Source: an uncultured Tropicimonas sp. (lineage in GTDB: Bacteria; Pseudomonadota; Alphaproteobacteria; Rhodobacterales; Rhodobacteraceae). Taken from it: a stretch of DNA of 64,000 nt. Every line of letters starts with the position of its first letter. The stretch's first letter is position 1. Under the pieces are notes generated by a model that saw nothing but the letters and a program-made list of their open reading frames with translations, searched no databases and was not told the DNA's origin. Shown here one piece after another: positions 16,509-25,290 of this stretch. The stretch lies in assembly GCA_947497945.1 (NCBI GenBank), contig CANMIP010000029.1, forward strand, positions 1 to 64,000, given 5' to 3'. The position numbers were made by a program, and so were the translations under genes.

Positions 16509-17459
16509 TCAGTCGATGGTCTTTCGCAGCAGCACCAGGTTGTCGAGCAGGAGATTGGAGGACCAGATGAACTGTGCGTCAGCCTCGGGCGCGTCGAATA
16601 TCTCGGTGAAATTGGTATAGGCCGGCTTGTTGTTCACACCGACCGTCGCGTTGGTGAAGGTCACCGCGGCGGGCCAGGCGCTGTCGTCGAAACCGGGCAG
16701 CATCCAGCCTTCGGGGATGTCCCAGAAGGCGGCAGAGAAGCCGGTCCCGTCCGAGGCGGCGGCGGTGCTGCAGGCCGAGCTGTCGCGGGTCTGGCCTTCC
16801 GCCACGAGGCAGGAACGGTCCTGCAAAGGGCTGGTGTAAAAGGTCTGGGCGCGCCAGCTCGCATCGGTGATGGCGACCGTTTCGCCCTCGGCGTCGCGGA
16901 TTTGCATGACGATCCCGGCATCGCCCGGAGAATAGGGCGAGCCGCGCCCGGCCTCGGAACCGAGCGCCAGGTTTTCCTCCCAATCCACGCCCAGGATCGC
17001 GAGGGTCACCGGGCGATCTGCGGTGAAGCGGATGACACTGGAATTGAAGGGCGTGAAGGGCACCGCATCGACGGCGAGCAGGGTGCCGTTCACATAAAGC
17101 TCGAAGTAATTGTCGGCAAAGACAAAGGCGGTGAATTCCTCGGAGCCGCCGGTATCGAACACCTCAAGCGCGTCGAGATCGATTTCCTCCAGTGACGCGG
17201 GCTCGAAACCGGCGCAGGCATTGTAGAGATCGGGCGCCTTGGGGGCGGTCTGGAAATGGGTTTCGGCCGGGACGATGCGGGTCCTGCCATCCTCCGAGGG
17301 GATCTCTCCCACATCGCTCGGGCGGGAGCGGCGGCCGCAATCGATCAGGCCCTCGATCACCGTGGTTGCCGGGCCGGTCGAGAAGCTGACCTCCTGCGCG
17401 AGGGCCGGGGCGGCAGCGATGCAGCCAAGTGCGAATAGTCCTGAAATGCGCCGGTTCAT
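16509..17459 (-). CDS. Exported protein with galactose-binding-like W-x-FDDSxW segment, unknown function
   Basis: The 316-residue protein has a clear Sec signal peptide (residues 1-22, ending P-A-L-A-Q) and no membrane segment after it. Near residue 260 it contains GWMLPGFDDSAWPAA, the pattern seen in the jelly-roll, galactose-binding-like modules of some glycosidases and lectin-like proteins. Several cysteines suggest disulfides. No catalytic motif was found, so a periplasmic or surface binding protein is the best description. The ATG at 17459 is preferred, with GAGG a few bases upstream. It is separated from the DUF1566 gene by about 150 bp on the same strand. Confidence 0.6.
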   Translation of the reverse strand: MNRRISGLFALGCIAAAPALAQEVSFSTGPATTVIEGLIDCGRRSRPSDVGEIPSEDGRTRIVPAETHFQTAPKAPDLYNACAGFEPASLEEIDLDALEVFDTGGSEEFTAFVFADNYFELYVNGTLLAVDAVPFTPFNSSVIRFTADRPVTLAILGVDWEENLALGSEAGRGSPYSPGDAGIVMQIRDAEGETVAITDASWRAQTFYTSPLQDRSCLVAEGQTRDSSACSTAAASDGTGFSAAFWDIPEGWMLPGFDDSAWPAAVTFTNATVGVNNKPAYTNFTEIFDAPEADAQFIWSSNLLLDNLVLLRKTID

Positions 17460-17612
17460 GCTCACCCTCTTTGCTCAAGTTACCAACCCGGTCGGCGGCT
17501 CGGCTCTGCCTTTCGCCTCTTCAGGGCGTTAAAGTAACGGATATTCAGGCGCCGTCACAAGATCGCTGCGGTGCGGGCGCACCGCCCGAAAACCCGGACG
17601 GCGCAATCCTGC

Positions 17613-18848
17613 TCACCCTGCGTCGCGCACGAGGTGGGCGAAATCTCGAACCCGGATGGCGTCCCCTTGCGGAACGTGCCCCTTGAGATAGTCGGCCGCG
17701 CTGCCGACCTTGGGGTCGGAGCGCTGCGCACCGCCATGCACATCGACCCAGTGGCCGCCCATATAGCCCATCGCCCGGCCGAAATTCACGTAGGCCGCGG
17801 CGATGCCCGGCTTGCGGCTTATATTGGCGTGGGTGGTCGAGGACCAATAGGCGCCGTAATCCTTCTGGCCGGCCTCGTTCTGGATCGGGGTCGCGTTGAA
17901 AATCGGCGAGATGGCGGCGCTGCCCGAGGTCGAGGGGGAGCGCTTGTAATCCACCAGGATCTGCAGTTCCTTCACATTGGGCAGGCGCCAGTCGGAATGG
18001 CCGAGGTAATTCTGCGCATTCGCCTGTTCCGCCCAGGCGAGCGCCTCCTGCCAGCTCAGCGGCTTGCCGGAATCGCCCTTGGTCCACATCAGCCCGGTGG
18101 AGGCGTCCGTCACGGTGCCATTGCCATTGTCGGAGATGGCATTCTTGCCATGGCCCGTGCGGCCGCGCACCAGCATGACATAGAAGGTCTTGTCGCGGCC
18201 ATGCAGCTTCAGCCCGTAGCCCTTGATCCGGCCATCGGCGAAATTGACGCCGAAGAGGGTGCCGGCCCGCGCGTTGGGATTGGTCCTGCCGACAAAGAGA
18301 TCGCTTGAGGCCATCTGCGCGTCGATGATCCGCTCGCCGGATTTCACGTCGCCATAGGCGAAGTCGAACACGCTTTTGTCGAGGAAGGGCGAGAGCCGGT
18401 TACTGTTGGTGGTCTTGACGCCGCTCGGGTCGATGCCGCTGAAATTCATCAGCGAGTAAAGCTCCTTGATCGTCGGCAGGCGCCAGTCGTCATGGCCGGC
18501 AAGACTGGCGTTGTGGGCAAAGGAGACGCCTTTCTTGTAGGAGAGCTTGTCATTGGCGCGGATCTTGCCGTCGCCATTGAGGTCAGGCGACTTCATCCAG
18601 ATCAGGCCGGTCACAGTGTCGGTCACCGTGCCGTCGCGATTGTCGGTATAGCTCATCTGCCGGCCCCGGACCTGGGCGTCCTGGCCGGCGAAGGCCTGCC
18701 CCTCGGCCGGGCAGCGGATCTTCTTCGTGGCGCCGTAGCAGGCGGTCTGGCCGGTATCGGGTACGGGATAGGGGGCCGCGTGGGCGGCGCCGGCAAGGGC
18801 GAGACAAAGCGCCATGGTGCCGCCGATCCAATGGGGATGAGTCATCAT
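17613..18848 (-). CDS. Exported protein with two DUF1566 (Lcl C-terminal) domains
   Basis: The 411-residue protein has a signal peptide (about residues 1-23, ending A-A-H-A-A) and two tandem copies of the DUF1566 pattern. Each begins with a T-V-T-D ... T-G-L-(I/M)-W-(M/T)-K strand, followed by A-x-L-x-G-H-x-D-W-R-L-P-(T/N)-(I/V)-K-E-L and a Y-W-S-S-T-type or S-S-D-L end. The first copy has an insert with calcium-like acidic spacing (DLNGDGKIRAND). Such proteins are surface or periplasmic and often adhesive; Legionella Lcl binds glycosaminoglycans. The start at 18848 lies just after AAAGGA. It is divergent from the MarR gene across a palindromic operator candidate and may be its target. Confidence 0.75.
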   Translation of the reverse strand: MMTHPHWIGGTMALCLALAGAAHAAPYPVPDTGQTACYGATKKIRCPAEGQAFAGQDAQVRGRQMSYTDNRDGTVTDTVTGLIWMKSPDLNGDGKIRANDKLSYKKGVSFAHNASLAGHDDWRLPTIKELYSLMNFSGIDPSGVKTTNSNRLSPFLDKSVFDFAYGDVKSGERIIDAQMASSDLFVGRTNPNARAGTLFGVNFADGRIKGYGLKLHGRDKTFYVMLVRGRTGHGKNAISDNGNGTVTDASTGLMWTKGDSGKPLSWQEALAWAEQANAQNYLGHSDWRLPNVKELQILVDYKRSPSTSGSAAISPIFNATPIQNEAGQKDYGAYWSSTTHANISRKPGIAAAYVNFGRAMGYMGGHWVDVHGGAQRSDPKVGSAADYLKGHVPQGDAIRVRDFAHLVRDAG

Positions 18849-18926
18849 GTCGTCCTTTGGCAGGGAGGAGGATCTTGCCTGTGACGCCAGGTGCGACTCG
18901 GCAATATCGCTTGGATTGCGCACAGA

Positions 18927-18947
18927 GTTAATATATTAACAGTTAAC
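18927..18947. promoter_or_regulatory. Palindromic operator candidate upstream of marR
   Basis: GTTAATATATTAAC (18927-18940) is a perfect 14-bp palindrome, followed one base later by the half-like GTTAAC (18942-18947). It ends directly before the MarR start codon and stands out as AT-rich in GC-rich DNA. MarR proteins commonly bind such AT-rich palindromes and repress their own gene and a divergent one. Confidence 0.55.
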
Positions 18948-19394
18948 ATGAAATCTAAAGAACATGATCATCACGGAATTGCGCATTCAGCCCGCCTGGT
19001 GGAGGAGGAACAGCGCCGGCAACTTGCGCCGCTGGGTCTTCATCCGCGACAGGCGCGGGTGTTGATGGCGATGAAACACATGGCGCCGGTCAGCCAGGCG
19101 GAGCTGGCGACGGTGTTCGGAATCACGCCGGCCGGCATGAGCACGATGACCGACCGGTTGCTTGCGGCCGGTTATATCACTCGCCAGCAGGACCCGACCC
19201 TGCGGCGGCGCAATGTGCTGGAGCTGACGCCGGAGGGATGGGCAAAGCTGGACGCGATCTCTGCGGCCTGGGACGCGGTTGATGCGCGGATTCGCGATGC
19301 GCTTGGCGCGGAGGATGCGGAAATCCTGTTTGGATTGGCGCGGCGACTGCGGCAAGCGCTGGGCCGCCCTGTGGGACCTTCCCACGAAGCGTAG
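18948..19394 (+). CDS. MarR-family transcriptional regulator
   Basis: The 148-residue winged-helix regulator has the MarR core: GLHPRQARVLMAMKHM, the recognition helix region LATVFGITPAGMSTMTDRLL, and the wing GYITRQQDPTLRRRNVLELT. The DR-R motif in the wing is replaced by D-P-T-L-R-R-R. The ATG at 18948 sits against the palindrome; an upstream frame from 18891 would run through it. It is divergent from the DUF1566 gene and 128 bp upstream of the acyl-CoA ligase, so either may be regulated. The ligand is unknown. Confidence 0.85.
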   Translation: MKSKEHDHHGIAHSARLVEEEQRRQLAPLGLHPRQARVLMAMKHMAPVSQAELATVFGITPAGMSTMTDRLLAAGYITRQQDPTLRRRNVLELTPEGWAKLDAISAAWDAVDARIRDALGAEDAEILFGLARRLRQALGRPVGPSHEA

Positions 19395-19522
19395 CGCAGG
19401 TGCAGGAACACATTGACATTTGCCACGATCGCAGACCATTTCGCGACAACCGTTTTTTCCTCGAGGCTGGCCCTGGTCTTGCGTGATCAAGCGCGCCCCA
19501 GCCCTCCGAGGGAGACGAGGTC

Positions 19523-21175
19523 TTGACCGATTTATTGCCCGATCTGAACCCGCATGGCTTCCGCTCCGTGCCGGATGTGCTGAAACACGCGACGGCCCGG
19601 TTTGGCCCGCGCATTGCCTTTTCCGCCCTCGGCGCCGAGCTGCGCTTTGCGGAGCTGGAGCAAAAGACGGCGGATTTTGCTGCTTACCTGCGGCAGGCCG
19701 GGCTGGCGCCGGGGGACCGGATCGCGATCCAGCTTCCCAACCTGTTGCAAAGCCCGGTCGCCGTGCTGGGCGCGCTGCGCGCCGGGCTGATCGTCGTCAA
19801 CACCAACCCGCTCTATACCGGCCCCGAGCTGGAGCACCAGCTTCGGGACAGCGGGGCGAAGGCGCTGGTCGTCTTGGCCAATGTGGCCCATGTCGCGGCC
19901 GGGGTTGTACCGGGAACCGATGTCGAGCTGGTGATTGTCACGGAAGCCGGGGACATGCACCCGCCGCTGCGCCGTACCCTGATCAACACGGTCGTCAAGC
20001 GAGTGAAAAAGCTGGTGCCGCCCTATCGCTTCGCCCGGCAGGTCTCCTTCCGCGAGGCGCTTCGGCGCGGCGCGCGCGCCCCGCGCGCCGATCACGACAG
20101 CACCAGCGAGGATATCGCGGTGCTCCAATACACGGCCGGGACGACCGGACCGGCCAAGGCGGCGATCCTGAGCCATGGCAATCTCGTGGCCAATATGGGC
20201 CAGGTCCAGACCCATCTCGGCGGGACCGTGGGGGAACCGGGCAGCATCTGGGTCGGGCCGCTGCCGCTCTATCACATCTTCTCTTTCACCGCGCATAACC
20301 TCGTTTTCCTGAGCAAGGGCTGCCATTCGCTGCTTATCCCCAACCCGCGCGATCTCGACGGTTTCGCCAAGGCGCTGCGGGACACGCGGATGCATGGTTT
20401 CCTGCAGATCAACGCGTTGATCCTCATGCTCACGGGGCATGAGGCCTTTCGCGGGCTCGATTACTCGGAGCTGAAGATCACCGTGGCCGCCGGCGCGGCG
20501 CTGACCGAAGACGCGGCGGCGAAGTGGAAGGCGCTGACCGGCTGCGTGGTCAGCGAGTCCTATGGCATGTCCGAGACCTCGCCCGGCGTGACCGGCAACA
20601 TTCTCGGGCAGGAGCGCGTGGGCTCGATCGGCGTGGCCTTCGCCGAGACCGAGCTGCGGGTGGTCGACGATACGGGCGCCGATCTGCCCGATGGCGAGCC
20701 GGGCGAGCTCTGGGTGCGCGGCCCGCAGGTCATGCAGGGCTACTGGAACGCGCGGGAAGAGACCGAACGGACCCTGACCCCGGATCGCTGGCTCAAATCC
20801 GGCGATGTCGTCGTGCGCGAGGCGGATCAGACCTACAGGATCGTCGACCGCAAGAAGGATCTCGTGGTCGTCTCGGGTTTCAACGTAGCCCCGAACGAGA
20901 TCGAGAATGTGATCAGCCAGATGCCGGAAGTGGCCGAATGCGCCGTGGTCGGCATGCCGCACAAGAAGACCGGCGAAGCGGTCTGTCTCTTCGTCGTGCC
21001 CGAGGGAGCCGCGCTCACGGCCAAGGACATCCTGGCCCATAGCCGCCGCTTCCTGACGAATTACAAGATCCCGAAACATATCCACTTCGTCCCGGACCTG
21101 CCGCGGAACTCGGTCGGCAAGGTGCTGCGCCGGGAGCTGCGCCGGCAGCTCGAGACCCCGGGCAGCGAAGCCTAG
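19523..21175 (+). CDS. AMP-forming acyl-CoA / aryl-CoA ligase (FadD-like)
   Basis: The 550-residue protein belongs to the ANL superfamily. It activates a carboxylate with ATP and transfers it to coenzyme A. Motifs are Y-T-A-G-T-T-G-P-A-K-A-A (phosphate loop), E-S-Y-G-M-S-E-T-S-P, and G-D-V-V ... YRIVDRKKDLVVVSGFNVAP, with the catalytic lysine in NSVGKVLRREL near the C-terminus. The phosphate loop reads A-G-T-T-G and A-K-A-A rather than the usual G-G-T-T-G and x-K-G-A, a mild deviation. The start is a TTG at 19523 with GGAGACGAGG before it. Fatty acids are the likeliest substrate by resemblance. Its last 4 bp overlap the convergent PhoD-like gene. Confidence 0.88.
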   Translation: MTDLLPDLNPHGFRSVPDVLKHATARFGPRIAFSALGAELRFAELEQKTADFAAYLRQAGLAPGDRIAIQLPNLLQSPVAVLGALRAGLIVVNTNPLYTGPELEHQLRDSGAKALVVLANVAHVAAGVVPGTDVELVIVTEAGDMHPPLRRTLINTVVKRVKKLVPPYRFARQVSFREALRRGARAPRADHDSTSEDIAVLQYTAGTTGPAKAAILSHGNLVANMGQVQTHLGGTVGEPGSIWVGPLPLYHIFSFTAHNLVFLSKGCHSLLIPNPRDLDGFAKALRDTRMHGFLQINALILMLTGHEAFRGLDYSELKITVAAGAALTEDAAAKWKALTGCVVSESYGMSETSPGVTGNILGQERVGSIGVAFAETELRVVDDTGADLPDGEPGELWVRGPQVMQGYWNAREETERTLTPDRWLKSGDVVVREADQTYRIVDRKKDLVVVSGFNVAPNEIENVISQMPEVAECAVVGMPHKKTGEAVCLFVVPEGAALTAKDILAHSRRFLTNYKIPKHIHFVPDLPRNSVGKVLRRELRRQLETPGSEA

Positions 21176-22599
21176 CCCAGCGGCAGGGGGGCGCTGCGCC
21201 CGCTGGCCTCGAATTCCCAGGCGGCCTGCCAGCTGTCGCCATGCCGTTCCAGCACGAGATAGTTGCGCTCCGCCACGTAGCGCCCGGATTGACCGGGGAT
21301 GCGTTCGATCCGGATCGGGTGCTCCGGCAGCGGGTCTTCGCCGCCGCGCGCGAGCAGGCCAAGGCACCACGCCCAGGATTTCGGCGGCGCTCGATGCGCG
21401 ATGCCGGAGGCGACGAGCTGGTGCAGGCGGCCATCGGCGCCGAGATCCATGAACGCGCGGGTCGCGAGGTGGATCTCGCCCGAGAGAACGGTTACTTCGC
21501 GATCCGCGCCCTCGGCCATGCCGCAGACAAGCGCCAGCATCCGCTTCCATTCCGCGCGATGGGCGCGGCTCTGCCACTGGTCGCGCAGGTCGTCCTCGTA
21601 TTCCTGCATCCGCGGGATCGCCACCATCACGCTTTCAAGGATCGACAGGCGCGGCCCGAGCAGCGGCGTGCTGGACATCAGCAATGTCCGCCCCGGCGCA
21701 GGCGCGCGGGCCTGTGCTTCCATCATTGCCCAGCCGCCTTCGCCCATGACGGCGTGGCGCGTGCGCTCGGAGCGCAGGTCCGGCGCGAGGATGCGCAGCC
21801 CTTCGCCCTGCACGGACCAGCCCAGGTGCCGCCCCGCGGGATCCGCGAACCGCGCCGGCAGGTCGCCGTCGCAGGCGGCCTGCTGGAAGAGGAGAAAGCT
21901 TTCCCGCGCGGTCTCGAACAGGGCGCGGCCGACGGGCGAGGTCGTGGTCTCCTCGGGCAGCGAGCCCCAGCCATCGCAGATATCATGGTCGTCCCATTGC
22001 ATCAGTGAGGGCACGCGCGCGGCCAGCCAGGCGAAGTCGGGGGCGCTGTAGAGCGCCATGTAGCGTTCGAGAAACCGGGCCCTCAGATGCGCGCGCAACT
22101 CCGACAGCGCCTCTGCCGTCGGAGGTTCCGGCAGCTGCTCCGGCCAGCCATCGCTGAGCGGGTGGCCCTGCGTGACCTCGTCGGCATAGACCTGGTCGCC
22201 GCCATGCAGCAGCAGCGAGACCGGCGCGCGGGCATGGTCGAGACGCAGCCGCGCCCACATGGCATTGCGCTCCGAGCCGGCGCGGTCGAGATCGCCGACC
22301 TCCTCGCCATTGCAGGAGACATAGGCCAGCCGCAGCGCGCCCTCGGGCAGCCCGGCCAGATCGTGGTCGATACCGTTCCAGCGGTAGGAGGGCGATGGCG
22401 CGCAGGGCAGGGCGAACCGGACCCGGAGCGCCTTGACCCGTCCGAAATCGGCAAGCGGCTCGGGAGTGTGTTCGCCATCCGAGGTTTCGATTGGCGGGCA
22501 GGGATGGTCCTCCGCCGCCAGGAAGAGGGCGGCAAGGTGGAGATGCCCGTCCCGGATCTCGTCCAGGAAGAGGATGGGGCCGATCAGTGCCGGGAGCAT
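21172..22599 (-). CDS. PhoD-like alkaline phosphatase/phosphodiesterase
   Basis: The 475-residue protein has the PhoD-like metallophosphatase motifs: Y-V-S-C-N-G near residue 95, L-L-L-H-G-G-D-Q-V-Y-A-D-E-V, M-Q-W-D-D-H-D-I-C-D-G-W-G, and L-S-G-E-I-H-L-A-T-R. These supply the aspartate, asparagine and histidine ligands of a dinuclear metal site. It lacks a clear Tat signal, unlike secreted PhoD, so it may be cytoplasmic. The start at 22599 (MLPALIGPILFLDEIRDG) is chosen because upstream sequence is low-complexity and unlike the fold. It lies 99 bp downstream of the argE-like stop on the same strand. The substrate is unknown. Confidence 0.82.
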   Translation of the reverse strand: MLPALIGPILFLDEIRDGHLHLAALFLAAEDHPCPPIETSDGEHTPEPLADFGRVKALRVRFALPCAPSPSYRWNGIDHDLAGLPEGALRLAYVSCNGEEVGDLDRAGSERNAMWARLRLDHARAPVSLLLHGGDQVYADEVTQGHPLSDGWPEQLPEPPTAEALSELRAHLRARFLERYMALYSAPDFAWLAARVPSLMQWDDHDICDGWGSLPEETTTSPVGRALFETARESFLLFQQAACDGDLPARFADPAGRHLGWSVQGEGLRILAPDLRSERTRHAVMGEGGWAMMEAQARAPAPGRTLLMSSTPLLGPRLSILESVMVAIPRMQEYEDDLRDQWQSRAHRAEWKRMLALVCGMAEGADREVTVLSGEIHLATRAFMDLGADGRLHQLVASGIAHRAPPKSWAWCLGLLARGGEDPLPEHPIRIERIPGQSGRYVAERNYLVLERHGDSWQAAWEFEASGRSAPLPLG

Positions 22600-22697
22600 C
22601 GGTCTGTGGCCATCTGCGTCTGGCGGCGTTCTGAAGGCATGGCGGTCTCCTGTCCCGGTTGGGCGGCGGGTCAAACCCGTATCGTGAAAGGATTGGT

Positions 22698-23861
22698 CTA
22701 GCCGGTCTGGAGAGTCCGGGCCAGTCCGCAGAGCATGTCCAGACAGCGCGCGAGCTGCGTGACTTCGAGGAACTCGTCGGGCTGGTGCGCCTGCGCGATG
22801 GCGCCCGGGCCGCAGATCACGGCGGATATCCCCATCGCCTGAAACAACCCCGCCTCGGTGCCGAAGGCGACGCAGGCGGCATCGGTCTCGCCGGTCAGCC
22901 GGGCCACGAGATCGCGCGCCGGGTTCTCGGCCATTGGCACCAAACCGGCGATCTCGCCGATGATCTCGGTCTCGACCCGCGACTCGGGCGCGATGCGGCG
23001 CATTTCCGGCAGGAGGTCCTCCTCGCAGAAGGCACGCACGGCATCGCGCATGAAGAGGCCGTCGGCGGCCACGACAGGCCGGGTCTCCCATTCGACCTCC
23101 GCCGTACCGGCCAGCACATTGCGCGCCGTGCCGCCATGGATCTGGCCGACATTGAGCGTGCTCCAGGGCGGCTCGAACCGGCTTTCCACCCGTGCCCGCG
23201 CCCGCAATTCGTCGCGCAACGAGAGCAGGTGATGCACGAAGCGCACCGCGTATTCGGCGGCGTTCACCCCCGCCTCCGGGGTCGAGCCATGGCCCTGCGT
23301 GCCGGTGAAACGGGTCGTGTATTCGTTGCAGCCCTTGTGGCCCTCTACGAGCCGCATCCCCGTCGGCTCGCCGATAATGGCCATGGCGGGGGCAATCTCG
23401 CGTTCCTGAAGCTCGCGGACGAGCTGCCGGGCGCCGAGACAGCCCACCTCCTCGTCATAGGTGAAGGCGAAATGCAGCGGGCGGCGCAACTCGGCAGCGG
23501 TGAAATCGGGCAGGCAGGCGAGCGTGGCGGCAAGGAAGCCCTTCATGTCGCAGCTGCCGCGCCCATAGAGCCGGCCGTCCTGCTGGCGCATCCGGAACGG
23601 GTCCGCGCTCCAGCCCGGCCCCTCGGCCGGGACGACATCGGTATGGCCTGACAGCACGATCCCGCCCGGGCCGTCCGGACCCAGCGTGGCGAAGAGATTG
23701 GCCTTGCGCCCGGCGCTGTCATGGAACAGCTCGACCCGGGCGCCGGCCTCCGAGAACCGCGCGGCGAGGCGGGCGATGATCTCCAGGTTGGAGGCCGAGG
23801 AGATTGTCGGAAAGGCGATCAGCTCGTCGAGGAGCGCGATGGCGCGGGCAAGCCGGTCCAT
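22698..23861 (-). CDS. argE: Acetylornithine deacetylase-type M20 deacylase
   Basis: The 387-residue protein is an M20 metallodeacylase. Zinc-binding positions are visible in L-S-G-H-T-D-V-V-P, G-R-G-S-C-D-M-K-G-F, D-E-E-V-G-C and the C-terminal P-G-A-I-A-Q-A-H-Q-P-D-E-F. The closest family is ArgE, which releases ornithine from N-acetylornithine. It follows the DoeA-like M24 gene with 2 bp between them, so the two are co-translated. In that context it may deacetylate an N-acetyl-diamine made by the M24 enzyme rather than serve arginine synthesis. Start ATG at 23861. The enzyme class is certain; the physiological substrate is inferred. Confidence 0.85.
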   Translation of the reverse strand: MDRLARAIALLDELIAFPTISSASNLEIIARLAARFSEAGARVELFHDSAGRKANLFATLGPDGPGGIVLSGHTDVVPAEGPGWSADPFRMRQQDGRLYGRGSCDMKGFLAATLACLPDFTAAELRRPLHFAFTYDEEVGCLGARQLVRELQEREIAPAMAIIGEPTGMRLVEGHKGCNEYTTRFTGTQGHGSTPEAGVNAAEYAVRFVHHLLSLRDELRARARVESRFEPPWSTLNVGQIHGGTARNVLAGTAEVEWETRPVVAADGLFMRDAVRAFCEEDLLPEMRRIAPESRVETEIIGEIAGLVPMAENPARDLVARLTGETDAACVAFGTEAGLFQAMGISAVICGPGAIAQAHQPDEFLEVTQLARCLDMLCGLARTLQTG

Positions 23862-23863
23862 CT

Positions 23864-25048
23864 TCAGGGCTTCACGAAGAGCTTGCGCGGCCGGTCGCAG
23901 AAGCATTCGGCCGGGCCTTCGGGGCGGATCAGGATGCTTTCAGTGATCTCCAGCCCCCAATCCTCCATCCAGAGCCCCGGCATGAAGTGGAAGCTCATGC
24001 CCGGTTCGAGAACGGTCTTGTCCTCGGCGCGGAAGGAGATCGTGCGCTCGCCCCAGTCTGGCGGATAGCTCAGGCCGATCGGGTAGCCGCAGCGCGCGCC
24101 GCGCTCGATCCCGGCGCGCTCCAGCGGGGCGGCCAGCGCATTGGCCACGTCGCAGGCCCGGTTGCCCGCGCGCGCCGCTTCCAACCCGGCCTCCAGCCCC
24201 TCGACCAGCGCGGCTTCCGCCCGCAGCAGCGCGTCGCTCGGCGGGCCGAGCGAGACCGTCCGGCAAAGGGGCACGTGATAACGGCGATAGCAGCCGGCCA
24301 GCTCGAAAAAGGTCGCCTCGCCGGAGCGGAAGGGCGCGCCATTCCAGGTCAGATGCGCCGCCGAGGCATCCGGCCCGCTGGGCAGCATCGGCACGATGGC
24401 CGGGTAGTCGCCCCAGTCCTCGCCATTGCCCAGCACCTGGTCGCGCAGGATCTCCGCCACCAGCTCGTTCTTGCGCATCCCCGGCTCGATCCGCTCGATC
24501 ACGCCATCCATGACCCGCTCGGCAATGCCGCCGGCCTTGCGCAGGAAGGCGATCTCCTCGTCGGATTTCACCCCGCGTTGCCAGTTGACCAGCGCCGTGG
24601 CATCGACAAGCTCCGCCTCCGGCAGCGCAGCCAGCAGCGTGGTATAGGCCTTGGCCGAGAAATAGTAATTCTCCATCTCGACGCCGATCCGGCCGCGCCC
24701 ATGGCCGGTTTCGCGGATGATCTCGGAGAGATCCATCATCGGATGGTGCTCTGTCGACTGCACAAACGTATCCGCATAGGCGCGCACATACTCCGCCGCC
24801 ATCCAGACCGTGCGCAGCGCGCCATTGGCATCCATGCCGCGCCCCCACCAGAGCGGGTCCCTGTCGCCGAAGACCAGCACCCCCTGATGGACATAGAAGG
24901 ACCAGCCGTCATAGCCGGTCAGCCAGGCCATGTTGGACGGATCCTCGACGAAGAGCAGGTCCAGCCCGGCCGCGTCCATCGCGGCGCGGGTCTTTGCCAG
25001 GCGACGGGCATATTCGGCGCGGCTGAAGGGAAGGTCTCGGGCGCTCAT
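23864..25048 (-). CDS. M24-family hydrolase similar to ectoine hydrolase DoeA
   Basis: The 394-residue protein has the creatinase N-terminal domain (about residues 15-150) and a pita-bread C-terminal domain. It resembles DoeA/EutD, which opens the ectoine ring to N-acetyl-diaminobutyrate: W-L-T-G-Y-D-G-W-S-F-Y-V-H-Q-G, G-V-E-M-E-N-Y-Y-F, and S-Y-P-P-D-W-G-E-R-T. The aspartate ligands of metal-dependent M24 peptidases are absent (F-E-L-A-G-C-Y-R-R-Y-H-V), as in creatinase and DoeA, so a metal-free mechanism is likely. No ectoine transporter or DoeB of the AstE type is adjacent; an ArgE-type deacylase follows instead. The start at 25048 opens an operon with argE. Confidence 0.75.
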   Translation of the reverse strand: MSARDLPFSRAEYARRLAKTRAAMDAAGLDLLFVEDPSNMAWLTGYDGWSFYVHQGVLVFGDRDPLWWGRGMDANGALRTVWMAAEYVRAYADTFVQSTEHHPMMDLSEIIRETGHGRGRIGVEMENYYFSAKAYTTLLAALPEAELVDATALVNWQRGVKSDEEIAFLRKAGGIAERVMDGVIERIEPGMRKNELVAEILRDQVLGNGEDWGDYPAIVPMLPSGPDASAAHLTWNGAPFRSGEATFFELAGCYRRYHVPLCRTVSLGPPSDALLRAEAALVEGLEAGLEAARAGNRACDVANALAAPLERAGIERGARCGYPIGLSYPPDWGERTISFRAEDKTVLEPGMSFHFMPGLWMEDWGLEITESILIRPEGPAECFCDRPRKLFVKP

Positions 25049-25290
25049 GCGGGCTCCTCCTGGCGATGCTTTGGCGCGGGCGCTTGGCCCCCGGGGCGGG
25101 GCCTGTTCAACCGGTTGCGGAGACCCGTGCCGTCCGCAGACGTCGAAGCCCCCATGGGGGCGGTCTGGTGGCGAGCATAGCGGGCGGCGCGCTCCCGCTG
25201 TCAAGCCCGGGCGGGCCGGGAGCGGGGTGCGCGGGGACAATCGACCTGTTTCGCCGCGCCTGCCGATTTGCAGGGCATTCCCGGCAGCGC

